A stretch of DNA of 64,000 nt, taken from positions 56,666 through 120,665 of the forward strand of contig JAUJOK010000004.1 of assembly GCA_030447685.1 (NCBI GenBank), in the 5' to 3' direction. Origin of the DNA: Armatimonadaceae bacterium (GTDB lineage: Bacteria > Armatimonadota > Armatimonadia > Armatimonadales > Armatimonadaceae). The notes under the pieces were generated by a model. That model saw only the letters and a program-made list of their open reading frames with translations. It did not search any database and was not told where the DNA came from. The translations under genes were made by a program, and so were the position numbers. Below are positions 8,399 through 17,184 of this stretch, one piece after another; within the stretch, counting starts at the first letter, position 1, and each line of letters begins with the position of its first letter.

Positions 8399-9103
8399 TT
8401 ATACCAAAGTCTCGCTATGCCCGCCACCAGGCACAGTGTCCCGTTCCGGCGCGTCCGGTTCCACCGCGTCCCGCACCGCCGCAAAGACGGTGTCCTCAGC
8501 GCCTGAACCGTCCACGGTTCGCAGCAGGCCCCGCTCACGGTAGAAAGCGATCAGCGGCTCGGTTTTCTGATGATACAGCGCGAGCCGTGTTCGCACGCGC
8601 TCCGGCTGATCATCGTCACGCACCACCAGCGCCGCGCCGCATTTATCGCAGACACCCTCTTTTAGCGGCGGCGCGCTTCGCACATGATAGCTTTCGCCAC
8701 ACCGAGGGCAGGTCAGCCGCCCCATCAGGCGGGCAACCAGCGCCTGCTCCTCGATCAGCAGCGCCACTACTGCGTCCAGGGTCCAGGCTTTTTGCCGGAG
8801 ATAATCTTCCAGCGCCTCCGCCTGGGCCACATCGCGCGGGTAGCCGTCCAGCACGAAGCCGCCCGCCGCCTCCGGCCTGTCCAGTTCCCGAAACACCAAG
8901 GCGTTTGCCACCGCGTCGGGAATAAAATTCCCCTGCTTTATCGTCTGGGCCGTGCGCGCCAGCTCCGTGTCCTTGTCGTCGGCCAGCGCACGCCGCAGTA
9001 TCTCGCCGGACGCTACATGGGGAACGCCCCACCTTTCGGACAGGAGCGTTCCCTGGGTTCCCTTTCCCGCGCCGGGCGGCCCCAGCAGTACGATACGATG
9101 CAC
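8399..9103 (-). CDS. adk: Adenylate kinase (zinc LID type)
   Basis: 234 residues. Interconverts ATP+AMP and 2 ADP. P-loop GPPGAGKGTQ near residue 8, NMP-binding DGYPRDVAQAEAL, and a LID with four Cys (CPRC...CDKC) that binds zinc structurally. The C-terminus carries extra acidic/Pro residues. It lies between secY and map as in spc operons; the gap to map is only four bases. Confidence 0.97.
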   Translation of the reverse strand: MHRIVLLGPPGAGKGTQGTLLSERWGVPHVASGEILRRALADDKDTELARTAQTIKQGNFIPDAVANALVFRELDRPEAAGGFVLDGYPRDVAQAEALEDYLRQKAWTLDAVVALLIEEQALVARLMGRLTCPRCGESYHVRSAPPLKEGVCDKCGAALVVRDDDQPERVRTRLALYHQKTEPLIAFYRERGLLRTVDGSGAEDTVFAAVRDAVEPDAPERDTVPGGGHSETLV

Positions 9104-9122
9104 GATGAAAGGCTGCTTCTTC

Positions 9123-10465
9123 TTACCGAGCGCCTACCAGCACGCCGCCTGCGCCGGGAGCGCCGCCGCCGCTCTTGATAAAGCCTTCGTAGTTTCGCAT
9201 CGCCATCTGCGCTTCGATAGCCTGCATCGTCTCCAAAGCGACACCAACCACGATCAGAAGCGAGGTTCCACCGATCAGACCAAACGACTGCACCCCCGTC
9301 CAGACCGGTGCCCAGTATTGAATCAGCGCCACGGCGGACAGGAACAGCGCCGCCGCCAGCGTGATGCGCGTCAGCACCCGGTTGAAGTATTCGGACGTAT
9401 CCTTGCCGGGGCGCACGCCGGGAATGAACGAGCCGTACTTTTTCAGGTTATCGGCCATATCGTCGGTATCGTACTGAATCGCGGTGTAGAAGTAGGTGAA
9501 AAAGAAGATCAGACCGGCGAACAGCAGCGAGGCAATCGCGCTTTCCCCCGGCTGGAGCCATTGCGTGGCTCCATGAATCCACTCACCCACCCGCGCGCCT
9601 CCCAGCCGGTATTCCACAGGAACGAACTGTGCGAACGTCGCCGGGAAAAGCTGAATCTGCAGCGCGAAGATGATCGGGATGACGCCCGCCGTATTCACCT
9701 TCAGCGGCAAAAACGACGACCCACCCTGGCTCATCCGATTTCCGACGATGCGCTTAACATGATGAATCGGGATCTTACGCACCGCCTGCGTCATGTAGAT
9801 GATGCCGACGATGGTTGCCAGAAACAGCGCCAGCACCGCGAACACGCCCAGCAGCGATACCGCTCCCACCCGAAGCTCCTCGACCATGGCTCCAAGCTGT
9901 GTCGGGATCGAGACCATGATTCCAACGAAGATCATCAGCGAAACGCCGTTGCCGATACCTTTTTCCGTGATCTGCTCACCCAGCCACAGCAAGAACATGG
10001 TTCCCGCCGTCAGGGTGACCATGACCGTAAACATCGTCAGGATACCCGGCTCGATTGCATTGCCCCGAACAAACAGCGCATGCAGACCCAGCGCCTGCAC
10101 GATGGCAAGCGCGATGGTGGCGTAGCGCGTGTACTTGGAAATCTGCTTGCGCCCCGATTCGCCTTCTTTGGACAGCGCGCGAAGCTGCGGGATAGCCACC
10201 GTCAAAAGCTGCATGATAATCGAGGCGCTGATGTAAGGCATGATCCCCATCGCGATGATGGAGAACTTTTTCAGCGCCCCCCGGAGAACACATCAATCGC
10301 CCCGAACAGCGTCCCCGACTGCAGGAGCCGATCCACCGCCTCCTGATTCACACCGGTGGCGGGAATGTGGAGGGCGAGCACGTATATGGCGAAGATCAGG
10401 AAGACGAATTGAATTCGCTTCCTGAGTTCGGGAACCGCCATGGCCGCAATCAGCTTTTCCAGCAT
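9123..10465 (-). CDS. secY: SecYEG translocon subunit SecY, interrupted by a -1 frameshift
   Basis: Channel subunit for protein export and membrane insertion. The first 64 residues (from MLEKLIAAMAVPELRKR to IDVFSGGR) are in one frame, ending at a TGA at 10271-10273. The remainder (ALKKFSIIAMGIMPYISAS onward) is in the -1 frame. Inserting one G in the six-G run (10277-10282 on the plus strand as C) restores the expected SGGALKKFS and a 447-residue protein with ten membrane segments. As secY is essential, a base missing from a homopolymer is the likeliest explanation. A programmed slip is possible but no supporting signal is evident. Confidence 0.93.
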
Positions 10466-10498
10466 CTTCGTTCTCGCTTTCGCCGACGGGAGCAGTCG

Positions 10499-10963
10499 TT
10501 AAAGCTGCTCCGCCGTGCCGCCCAGGGCTGCAATCTTTTCCTGAGCGCTTTTGCTGAAGTGGTGAGCGTGCACGGTAAGCTGCTTGGACAGCGCGCCGTC
10601 GCCCAGTATCTTTACGCCATCTCGCACGTCATTTATCACCCGCGCCGCAAGCAAAGTTTCCGGCGTGACTACCGTTCCGGCGTCGAAACGCTCCAGGTCA
10701 CGCAGGTTGACCAGCGCGAACTCTTTGCGGCGGATCGGCTTGTGCCCGACGCGCCCGCCCTGGCCCGGCTCGCCGCGCTGCTTGGGCTGGCGGCGGTGGA
10801 ACGGAGTCTGCCCGCCTTCGAAGCCCAGCTTGCTCGAACCGCGCGACTTGTCGCCCTTGTGGCCGCGCCCGGACGTTTTGCCGTGGCCGGAGCCGGGGCC
10901 GCGCCCGATCTGCTTTCTGCGGTGCGTGGAGCCTTCAGCGGGCTTCAGGTCATCCAGTTTCAT
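10499..10963 (-). CDS. rplO: 50S ribosomal protein L15
   Basis: 154 residues with [18 protein letters not shown] and [11 protein letters not shown], the long basic extension that threads 23S rRNA, followed by the globular domain. Start overlaps the rpmD stop by four bases (ATGA), so translation is coupled. Confidence 0.98.
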   Translation of the reverse strand: MKLDDLKPAEGSTHRRKQIGRGPGSGHGKTSGRGHKGDKSRGSSKLGFEGGQTPFHRRQPKQRGEPGQGGRVGHKPIRRKEFALVNLRDLERFDAGTVVTPETLLAARVINDVRDGVKILGDGALSKQLTVHAHHFSKSAQEKIAALGGTAEQL

Positions 10964-11160
10964 TGTGATTCGCTCTCCGCAGCCATCTCTTCCACCTGAA
11001 CAAGATGGCTGATCTTGAATACCATGCCGCGAACGGCGGGGTTGTCGGGCCGTACTACGGTCTGGCGCAGCTTACGCAGTCCCAGCGCCTCGGCGGTCGC
11101 CCGCTGATCGCGCTCGTAGCCCGTGGGGCTTTTCTTTAAAGTAATTTTAAGCTGAGGCAT
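10960..11160 (-). CDS. rpmD: 50S ribosomal protein L30
   Basis: 66 residues: [28 protein letters not shown] is the L30 signature region. It overlaps rpsE upstream by 14 bases and rplO downstream by four, a tightly coupled trio. Short non-conserved C-terminal tail after [10 protein letters not shown]. Confidence 0.97.
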   Translation of the reverse strand: MPQLKITLKKSPTGYERDQRATAEALGLRKLRQTVVRPDNPAVRGMVFKISHLVQVEEMAAESESQ

Positions 11161-11785
11161 CGTCCGTCACCCCCTGCACAGTGGCTGCCGTTGCCATCGC
11201 ATTGCTTGCCGCCGCCGCATCACCGGCATGGTTGTTCCCATTGCCCGCCCCGTTGGCAGCGGCGTTCAGAGTCGGCGAGACAGAGCCACGGCGCATCTCC
11301 TCGACCGTCTTGCCGCGCAGCCGCGCCACGTCCTCGACGGTCTTCAGACCCTTCAGAGCGTTCATGGTTGCCCAGGCAGCGTTTACCGGATTGCTGGCCC
11401 CCAGCGATTTCGCCAGTACGTCACGCACTCCGGCGACTTCCAGCAGGATACGAACCGCCCCGCCCGCAACAACTCCGGTACCGGGTGCCGCCGGGCGCAG
11501 CATGATTTCGGAAGCGCCGTGATGGGCGAAAATCTCATGCGGGAGGGTTCCTTCCACCATCGGGACGCGGATGATGTTCTTCTTCGCCTCTTCGACGCCT
11601 TTACGAATCGCGTCAGGGATGGCGCGCGCCTTGCCGATTCCCGCACCGACATGGCCGTTGCCGTCGCCGACCACGACCAGGGTGCTCCAGGACATGGTGC
11701 GCCCGCCTTTGTGCGTCTTCTGCACCTTGTTGGTGCGCACGACGCGCTCTTCCAGATTCAGCGTATCCGCATTAATTCGTGCCAT
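11147..11785 (-). CDS. rpsE: 30S ribosomal protein S5 with long C-terminal extension
   Basis: 212 residues against the usual ~165. The N-terminal dsRNA-binding-like domain ([17 protein letters not shown]) and C-terminal domain ([28 protein letters not shown]) are intact. The extra ~45 residues are Ala/Asn/Gly-rich and lack obvious structure. S5 monitors decoding fidelity. The start ATG 11785 gives [16 protein letters not shown]. The 3' extension overlaps rpmD by 14 bases. Confidence 0.97.
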   Translation of the reverse strand: MARINADTLNLEERVVRTNKVQKTHKGGRTMSWSTLVVVGDGNGHVGAGIGKARAIPDAIRKGVEEAKKNIIRVPMVEGTLPHEIFAHHGASEIMLRPAAPGTGVVAGGAVRILLEVAGVRDVLAKSLGASNPVNAAWATMNALKGLKTVEDVARLRGKTVEEMRRGSVSPTLNAAANGAGNGNNHAGDAAAASNAMATAATVQGVTDDASA

Positions 11786-11792
11786 TTTTGTT

Positions 11793-12152
11793 TTAAAACT
11801 CCAGGCCGCCCTCGCGGGCCGCGTCAGCGAGCGCCTGAATACGCCCGTGGTAAAGATAGCCGCCCCGGTCGAAGACGACGCGGGAAACGCCCGCTTCCTT
11901 GGCCCGCTCGGCAACCAGCCTGCCGACGGCCTTGGCTCCTTCGACGTTGCCCCCGAAGTTCTTGTCCTTCAAAGAGCCGTCCAGCGACGAAGCCGAGGCG
12001 AGCGTATGCCCCCTGGCATCGTCGATTACCTGCGCGTAAATATGGTTCAGCGACCGATATACATTCAACCGGGGCCGCTCGGGGCTGCCCGTAACGTGCT
12101 TGCGGACGCGCTGATGTCGCTTCTGGCGCGACTCGTTCTTGTTCATCAACAT
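11793..12152 (-). CDS. rplR: 50S ribosomal protein L18
   Basis: 119 residues, ending [25 protein letters not shown], which is diagnostic for L18 (5S rRNA binding). The starts at 12152 and 12146 ([13 protein letters not shown]) are both possible; a two-codon difference. Seven bases separate it from rpsE. Confidence 0.97.
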   Translation of the reverse strand: MLMNKNESRQKRHQRVRKHVTGSPERPRLNVYRSLNHIYAQVIDDARGHTLASASSLDGSLKDKNFGGNVEGAKAVGRLVAERAKEAGVSRVVFDRGGYLYHGRIQALADAAREGGLEF

Positions 12153-12208
12153 GTTAATGTTCCCCTATAGCAGCCGATTTCCGACCGGCCACCGGTGTGG
12201 GTCAGAGG

Positions 12209-12796
12209 TTACTTCTTACCCTTCGCGCCGCCCTTGCCGCCGGCCTTGCCGGACTTGCCCGCTTTGCGGCGGATCACTTCATCGCTGTATTTGATGCCTT
12301 TGCCCTTGTAGGGTTCCGGCGGGCGGACCTTGCGGATCTCGGCGGCCTGCTGGCCGACCACTTCCTTGTCCACGCCGCTTACCGTCACCTCGGGCGAACG
12401 GGTCGCCGGGTTGATGGCGGCGGCAAAAGTGATGCCTTCACGCGGCGTCACCTCCACCGAATGCGAATAACCGACGTTGAGCGTCAGGGTGTTGTTTGCG
12501 ACGGTGGCGCGGAAGCCGACGCCGTTGACATGGAGCACCTTCTGATAGCCCTGAGAAACGCCCGTGACCATATTGCTCACCAGTGTGCGGGTCAGGCCAT
12601 GCAGGGCGCGATGCCGGTCCGAATCGGTCGGGCGCGTGACGACGATATGGCCGTTCTCCCGAACAATGCTCATGTCCGGCGAAAGACGCTTGGCAAGCTC
12701 GCCTTTCGGCCCCTTCACCGTGACAAGGCCGTCCGGTTCGGCGGTAATGGTGACCCCGGCAGGCACCGGGATCGGCTGTTTTCCGATACGAGACAT
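12209..12796 (-). CDS. rplF: 50S ribosomal protein L6
   Basis: 195 residues. Opens MSRIGKQPIPVPAGV and carries the conserved KVRPPEPYKGKGIKY near the C-terminus, followed by a Lys/Gly-rich tail (GKAGGKGGAKGKK) longer than usual. L6 lies near the factor-binding site of the 50S subunit. It is separated from rpsH by about 130 bases containing a repeat and a strong hairpin. Confidence 0.98.
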   Translation of the reverse strand: MSRIGKQPIPVPAGVTITAEPDGLVTVKGPKGELAKRLSPDMSIVRENGHIVVTRPTDSDRHRALHGLTRTLVSNMVTGVSQGYQKVLHVNGVGFRATVANNTLTLNVGYSHSVEVTPREGITFAAAINPATRSPEVTVSGVDKEVVGQQAAEIRKVRPPEPYKGKGIKYSDEVIRRKAGKSGKAGGKGGAKGKK

Positions 12797-12812
12797 TGGT
12801 TTTACTCCCCCT

Positions 12813-12866
12813 GCTCAGCTCCCTCCCCCGTCCCCTCCCCCACGCTGTGGGAGAGGGGTGAAGGAA
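12813..12866. repeat. Second copy of the C/G-rich repeat core
   Basis: CCCCTCCCCCACGCTGTGGG followed by AGAGGGGTGAAGGAAG is nearly identical to the core at 6050-6083. It sits upstream of rplF on its transcript, so both copies lie between genes of the ribosomal operon. Confidence 0.8.
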
Positions 12867-12891
12867 GCGACTGGCGGGTCACGATCACCAA

Positions 12892-12927
12892 AACGGCCAT
12901 GCCGCCTCTACAGGCGGCATGGCCGTC
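12892..12927 (-). terminator. Strong intra-operon hairpin between rpsH and rplF
   Basis: A perfect stem of at least 13 bp (12895-12907 with 12912-12924, loop of four) is followed on the minus strand by GTTTTGG. It begins just beyond the rpsH stop. The stability suggests a terminator, attenuator or processing/stabilising site, though the T-run is short and essential rplF lies downstream, so any termination must be partial. Confidence 0.55.
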
Positions 12928-12930
12928 AAA

Positions 12931-13341
12931 TCAATAGATGTAGGCGAGAATTTCGCCGCCGATACCCATGCGCCGGGCCTGTCGGCCCGTCATTACGCCC
13001 TGGGAAGTGGTGACGATAGAGATGCCCAGGCCACGCCGGACATTGGGAATCTCGTCCGCACCGGCATAAACACGAAGGCCCGGCTTGGAGACGCGCTTCA
13101 GTTCGGTGATAGCCGATTCGCGGCGCTGCCCCTGCCCCTGGCTGTATCGGAGCGCCACCTTGATCCGATTCTGCGGGGCGTCCGGAATCACCTCATAGGA
13201 CTTGATAAAGCCCTCCGCCTGTAGGATACGCAGGACTTCGCGCTTGATCTTCGAATCAGGAAGCTCCAGCGTGTCGTGGTTGGCGCGGGACGCATTGCGA
13301 ATACGCGTCAGCAGATCGCCGATAGGATCGGAAATAATCAT
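12931..13341 (-). CDS. rpsH: 30S ribosomal protein S8
   Basis: 136 residues with DPIGDLLTRIRNA at the N-terminus and the RNA-binding segment ISIVTTSQGVMTGRQARRMGIGGEIL at the C-terminus. S8 binds 16S helix 21 and represses the spc operon in E. coli. Directly downstream of rpsN (13 bases). Confidence 0.98.
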   Translation of the reverse strand: MIISDPIGDLLTRIRNASRANHDTLELPDSKIKREVLRILQAEGFIKSYEVIPDAPQNRIKVALRYSQGQGQRRESAITELKRVSKPGLRVYAGADEIPNVRRGLGISIVTTSQGVMTGRQARRMGIGGEILAYIY

Positions 13342-13354
13342 GGTGTTTCTCCTC

Positions 13355-13540
13355 CTACCAGCTCGACTTCGTGACGCCGGGGATTAAGCCGCCGTGGGCC
13401 ATCTCGCGGAAGCAGACGCGGCACAGGCCGAACTTCCGGATGTAGCCGCGGGGACGGCCACAGATGCTGCAGCGGTTATACGCACGCACCTTGAATTTAG
13501 GCGTGCGTTTAGCCTTCTCGATGAGAGCTTGTTTTGCCAA
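13355..13540 (-). CDS. rpsN: 30S ribosomal protein S14, type Z
   Basis: 61 residues from a TTG at 13540, chosen because GGAGG lies seven bases upstream and the product then starts (M)[15 protein letters not shown] exactly as in zinc-type S14; the longer frame to 13624 is not conserved. CSIC...CRVC binds zinc. It is the first gene of this transcript: rplE and rplX, its normal upstream neighbours, are absent. Confidence 0.95.
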   Translation of the reverse strand: MAKQALIEKAKRTPKFKVRAYNRCSICGRPRGYIRKFGLCRVCFREMAHGGLIPGVTKSSW

Positions 13541-13745
13541 ACTTTTTCCTCCAGGTTCCCGCCGCCCGCGCTCGAAAGCGCGCGACGGGACTTTGGCGCG
13601 GGGGCGTTGTCCGTGCCCCGCCATTTCAGGATCGCCCGCCCCGCATTCGCGGAAAGGGCAGACAACATAAAGTCGGCGGGCCTTTGCGGCTGCCGCCGAC
13701 CGTCAACTTTTCGATTATACCACAGATTTTCGCGGGTGCTACCTT
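13541..13745 (-). promoter_or_regulatory. Promoter and ~170-nt leader of the rpsN operon
   Basis: On the minus strand an extended -10 (TGG-TATAAT, box at 13714-13719) sits downstream of a weak -35-like TAGCAC. Between the inferred start (~13707) and the rpsN TTG is a GC-rich leader with several short inverted repeats, long enough for a ribosomal-protein autoregulatory element. The -10 is read directly; the leader function is inference. Confidence 0.6.
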
Positions 13746-13758
13746 TGCAATTGGCGGA

Positions 13759-14853
13759 TCATGCCAGAGACACCGTCTGATACTCGTTTCGGCAGGGTGG
13801 GCCGTCGGTAAGACGGAGCGTTCTCGTGTGCAGGTCCATGAGGACGGACGTTACCGTGATATAGTGCTGTTCCGGCGGGTCGTCCGGGTTTTCATGACGG
13901 CACACGGAAGAGGGATGCTCCTGGTGGTCCCGCAGATAGGCAGTGATGTCTTCTTCCGTGATGGGCGAATGCGACAGCAGCAGTTCGCGCAGGCGGTCGA
14001 GCCGATGGCAGGAGTGCGGGCGTCGCGGGTTCGGCGGCTCCTCGATTCCTGTGCCCACCGGGTCCAGGAAATGGTTGGTATGCACCAGGCAGCCGTCTTC
14101 GCAGCCTATCAGGTTCGCCTTGTCCGGCGCGGCCTCGATGTCCGTTACCTTATCCGGGGTCTGCGCAATAAGAAAGTTCGTGGAGCAGGCGCGCGCCTCG
14201 CCAATGATAACCTGAACCGCTTCCTCGAACGTGCGCGCACGCAGCACTTCGTAACAGCGGACATGGACAGGCCGGGCAAGGCGCGACCAGTCATCGTCGG
14301 TCGTGGTCATGCCGTTGATGCACAGGCCGATGCCCGCCCGGTTCAGCCCGATCTTCGCGCCGACAATTCCCGCCTCGGTAAAGCCGAGGGTTTCGAAGCC
14401 GTCCCCATCGGACGTATGCAGCACCGCACCCTGAACCTGCGGAATCCAGTCCCAATTCTGCCCCAGAAGCAGATGCCCCCCGGCGGACGCTTCGGGCAGA
14501 ACCGCAAATGCGGTGCAGCCGTCCACATCCACGCTGTCCTGAAGCGCGTTCTTGCCGAACTGGTAATAGAGGATTTCATAACGGACGTTCAGCGCGGCTA
14601 TCTCCTCGAAGGAGAAGCCCGACCCGTCCGCGACACCACGCATAGCCGTAAAGTAATCGGTGTTCTGCGCTTCGATAGCGGCGGCGTAGCGGCGTGCCCA
14701 CGAAAGCGCCTCCGGGGGCGACAGCCGGACCTCGCGCTCGAAACGCTCGAAGTAGACGCGCAGGTTATGGCCGATGCGCCCCTTCAGAACCTCACCGTGC
14801 TGAAGCCCCTGTTCATAGGGTGTTCCGGTCAAATGGACGACGGGCAGACTCAT
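13759..14853 (-). CDS. C45-family (acyl-CoA:6-APA acyltransferase-like) N-terminal-nucleophile hydrolase
   Basis: 364 residues. Opening LTGTPYEQGLQHGEVLKG, then GCTAFAVLPEASAGGHLLLGQNWDW with the Cys of DGCTAF as candidate nucleophile after autoprocessing, and LTHTNHFLDP-like VHTNHFLDP, match peptidase family C45/AAT. Members process penicillin side chains or hydrolyse amides and peptides; the natural substrate here is unknown. It overlaps the upstream acetyltransferase gene by four bases (ATGA), suggesting a two-gene operon. It shares no obvious functional link with the ribosomal genes downstream. Confidence 0.88.
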   Translation of the reverse strand: MSLPVVHLTGTPYEQGLQHGEVLKGRIGHNLRVYFERFEREVRLSPPEALSWARRYAAAIEAQNTDYFTAMRGVADGSGFSFEEIAALNVRYEILYYQFGKNALQDSVDVDGCTAFAVLPEASAGGHLLLGQNWDWIPQVQGAVLHTSDGDGFETLGFTEAGIVGAKIGLNRAGIGLCINGMTTTDDDWSRLARPVHVRCYEVLRARTFEEAVQVIIGEARACSTNFLIAQTPDKVTDIEAAPDKANLIGCEDGCLVHTNHFLDPVGTGIEEPPNPRRPHSCHRLDRLRELLLSHSPITEEDITAYLRDHQEHPSSVCRHENPDDPPEQHYITVTSVLMDLHTRTLRLTDGPPCRNEYQTVSLA

Positions 14854-15827
14854 GAATTCTCCAGTGGCTCGTCTTTAATCTTCTTGACGACGAGGAGCCA
14901 CGCGGGCTGCTTGACAAAGCCCAGCGCCTCGTTGATGGAAAGCATGGCCCGGTTGTTGGTCTCGTTTTCCGTGCGAATAGTCGGATGGCCGTGTTCTCGG
15001 GCATACGCCACGGCGCGCAGCTTCAGCGCCAGCGCGATTCCCCGGCGGCGGTGCGAGCGGCGCACGCCGGTCAGCCCCGTATCCAGGTCGTTATCAGCCT
15101 GACGCTTCCACAGCGAGCTAACCCCGACATAGTCGCCGGACTCGGTGACGGCGACGAACAACGCATCGGGCAGATGGTTGGGCGATTCGAGCACGTTTTG
15201 AACCCAGTGCTCGAAGCCGACCGGTGTGTGCTTGTCCGGGCTGGGCACGTCGGCAAGGAGTTCCTCGTCCAGTTCGTACAGCTTGCGGTCACGGTCCGGA
15301 TCGGCGGCAAGCTCACGCACGGTCTTGATGGTGACACCCGTCGCTGCCCGCACGCGCTCTTCGGCACCTGCGAACGGAGCGGGGTCGAACGCGGCCACAT
15401 CCAGACGCGATTCCCACTCGCGCATATCCTCCACATAGCCCCGTTTCGCCGCGAAGCGCACGGCGCGGGTCATGTCCTCGCGCAGATAGCCGCGCAGCGC
15501 AATCGGGTCGAAGGGCGCGAGGGCGTCCACCACCCGGTCATACAGCGCCGCGCCGATTCCCCGGCACTGCTGCTCAGGATGGACAGCCACGAAGACGCTG
15601 AAGCGGCGGGGGTGATAGGCCCAGGGGGATTGATCGTACATACCCACACCCACCACCTGCCCGTTCTGCTCAGCCACCCACCGCTCCCGTTTGCACTTGG
15701 GGTCGCGGCGGGCATCCCAGGCTTTTACCTCTTCCACGGTGCGCGGATATTCCGGCGTCGCGGCATTGGTGACGGCGACAGTGGCCGGGTAATCCTCCGG
15801 CGTAAAGGGTCTAATAGTCGGCTGCAT
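14850..15827 (-). CDS. Tandem GNAT-domain N-acetyltransferase
   Basis: 325-residue cytoplasmic acyl-CoA-dependent transferase. Two GNAT halves are visible: the first around VAVHPEQQCRGIGAALYD, the second with GVRRSHRRRGIALALKLRA and a C-terminal ENETNNRAMLSINEALGF strand/helix. The ATG at 15827 has GGAGA at good spacing; the open frame continues to 15911. Substrate unknown. Coupled to the C45 hydrolase downstream, so both may act on the same acylated or aminated compound. Confidence 0.88.
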   Translation of the reverse strand: MQPTIRPFTPEDYPATVAVTNAATPEYPRTVEEVKAWDARRDPKCKRERWVAEQNGQVVGVGMYDQSPWAYHPRRFSVFVAVHPEQQCRGIGAALYDRVVDALAPFDPIALRGYLREDMTRAVRFAAKRGYVEDMREWESRLDVAAFDPAPFAGAEERVRAATGVTIKTVRELAADPDRDRKLYELDEELLADVPSPDKHTPVGFEHWVQNVLESPNHLPDALFVAVTESGDYVGVSSLWKRQADNDLDTGLTGVRRSHRRRGIALALKLRAVAYAREHGHPTIRTENETNNRAMLSINEALGFVKQPAWLLVVKKIKDEPLENS

Positions 15828-15924
15828 TCTCATTCTCCAGGCCACCTTAAGGCAGCCCCAGGAACGGTATCGCCTGACCGCTTTCCTTGCTAAAGCCCGG
15901 CCCGCCTGCAAATGAGGGAAGGCG

Positions 15925-17139
15925 TCATGGCGTTTCCTTTCCCCTTGTCTCTTTCGCCGATGCCACTACGATAAGGCCCAGCGCCCGCGTCGTTTCCGGG
16001 TCGAGAACCGGTCTGCCGTTTCGGCTCTCCGCCATGCCGAAGCCGCCGCTCCATTCCCACATCGCCCAGCCGATATTGTTCTTTTCCAAGGCGATTCGCA
16101 TGTCGCGCAAATAGCGGTTCCGGGAATCGGCGGGCGCGGGCCGGTACACGCCGAACTCGTTGCAGGTCAGGCGGACACGGTTCTTTTTCGCCCACGCCGC
16201 GCCGCGCCGGGCCAGAGCGTCCAGCTTCGCGGCGTTCCAGCGGGCCTCGCCGTAGCGGAGCACGATGTCACGGGCGACCGGGGCGGTCTTCGCGGCCACG
16301 GGCTGGACATTTACCGGCGTGGACGGATACGGCAGGTCGCGAATGTGCCTGGTCATATCCCAGCCCCAGGTCGCGGTCTGGTGCGTGAACTCCATCGGGG
16401 CGTAGGTGTGAAAGTTGTAGACGATGTTGCGGTCGGCGGCGACGGGCCGCATCAGTTCCAGCGCCCGCACCGAATCCCACTCGTTTGCGGTGACACGCTG
16501 GTTGGCGGAAGCGATCAGCGTGTGCCGGGGCGCGCCCTGCCGCATCGCCTTCATGATCCGCGGATATACCTGGTTCCACCGCTCCGCCGTTTCCGCCGAA
16601 GGCTCGTTCAGGCTTTCCAGAAAGACGCGCTCCGGGTCGCGGCGGCTCAGATGCTTCGCCAGCACGCGCCAGAAGCGCGCGAACTTCGCCGCGTAGGCGT
16701 CGTCGTTCCATAACCGGCTGTCGGCGTCATGTAGCTGTACGATCACGGCCAGGTCATGCGCGAGTATCCGGTCCAGCAGGCTGTCCAGCTTTTTCACATT
16801 GTCGGCGAGCGGCGTCTCCGGCTTCTCTTCGTTGAACAGGTTCACCGCGCCGACCGACAGGCGCACATGGCGAATCCCGGCCTGCTTCATCAGCTTCAAA
16901 TCGTCGTCCGAACGCGGCTCGAACTTTCCCCGGAACCAGGCGATATTGACGCCGCGCGTCAGCCGCCGGAACCGGGCCTCCGGCACGCCCGGCGCCGCCG
17001 TTTTCGGCGGGGCCACTGCCGCTGCTGCGGGCATAGCTGAAAGCCATGCCAGCCCCAGCGCCAGTGCCGCGCCCCATAAAACAACCCATCCTCGCTGCTT
17101 TGCTCGGTGGGCAAAGAACAGCTTCGCTATCGCAGGCAC
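15925..17139 (-). CDS. Secreted GH5-like glycoside hydrolase
   Basis: 404 residues. N-terminal signal peptide or anchor (WVVLWGAALALGLAWLSAMPAAAA), then a TIM-barrel cellulase-like domain: RGVNIAWFRGKFEP, acid/base Glu179 in ESLNEPS, VYNFHTYAPMEF and nucleophile Glu328 in LTCNEFGVY, ending in WAMWEWSGGFGM. This is the (beta/alpha)8 arrangement of GH5 endoglucanases/mannanases. Probably degrades plant or exopolysaccharide glucans. Stands 46 bases from the channel gene on the same strand. Confidence 0.92.
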   Translation of the reverse strand: MPAIAKLFFAHRAKQRGWVVLWGAALALGLAWLSAMPAAAAVAPPKTAAPGVPEARFRRLTRGVNIAWFRGKFEPRSDDDLKLMKQAGIRHVRLSVGAVNLFNEEKPETPLADNVKKLDSLLDRILAHDLAVIVQLHDADSRLWNDDAYAAKFARFWRVLAKHLSRRDPERVFLESLNEPSAETAERWNQVYPRIMKAMRQGAPRHTLIASANQRVTANEWDSVRALELMRPVAADRNIVYNFHTYAPMEFTHQTATWGWDMTRHIRDLPYPSTPVNVQPVAAKTAPVARDIVLRYGEARWNAAKLDALARRGAAWAKKNRVRLTCNEFGVYRPAPADSRNRYLRDMRIALEKNNIGWAMWEWSGGFGMAESRNGRPVLDPETTRALGLIVVASAKETRGKETP

Positions 17140-17184
17140 TTCTTCTTGGTTTCCTATCTTTACTTGCTTTTCGCGCAGCCTGCC

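Noticed and set aside
8394..8405. TATAAT directly before the map start codon
   Set aside because: It consists of the adk stop and the bases before map; too close to the ATG to serve as a normal promoter and no -35 is seen.
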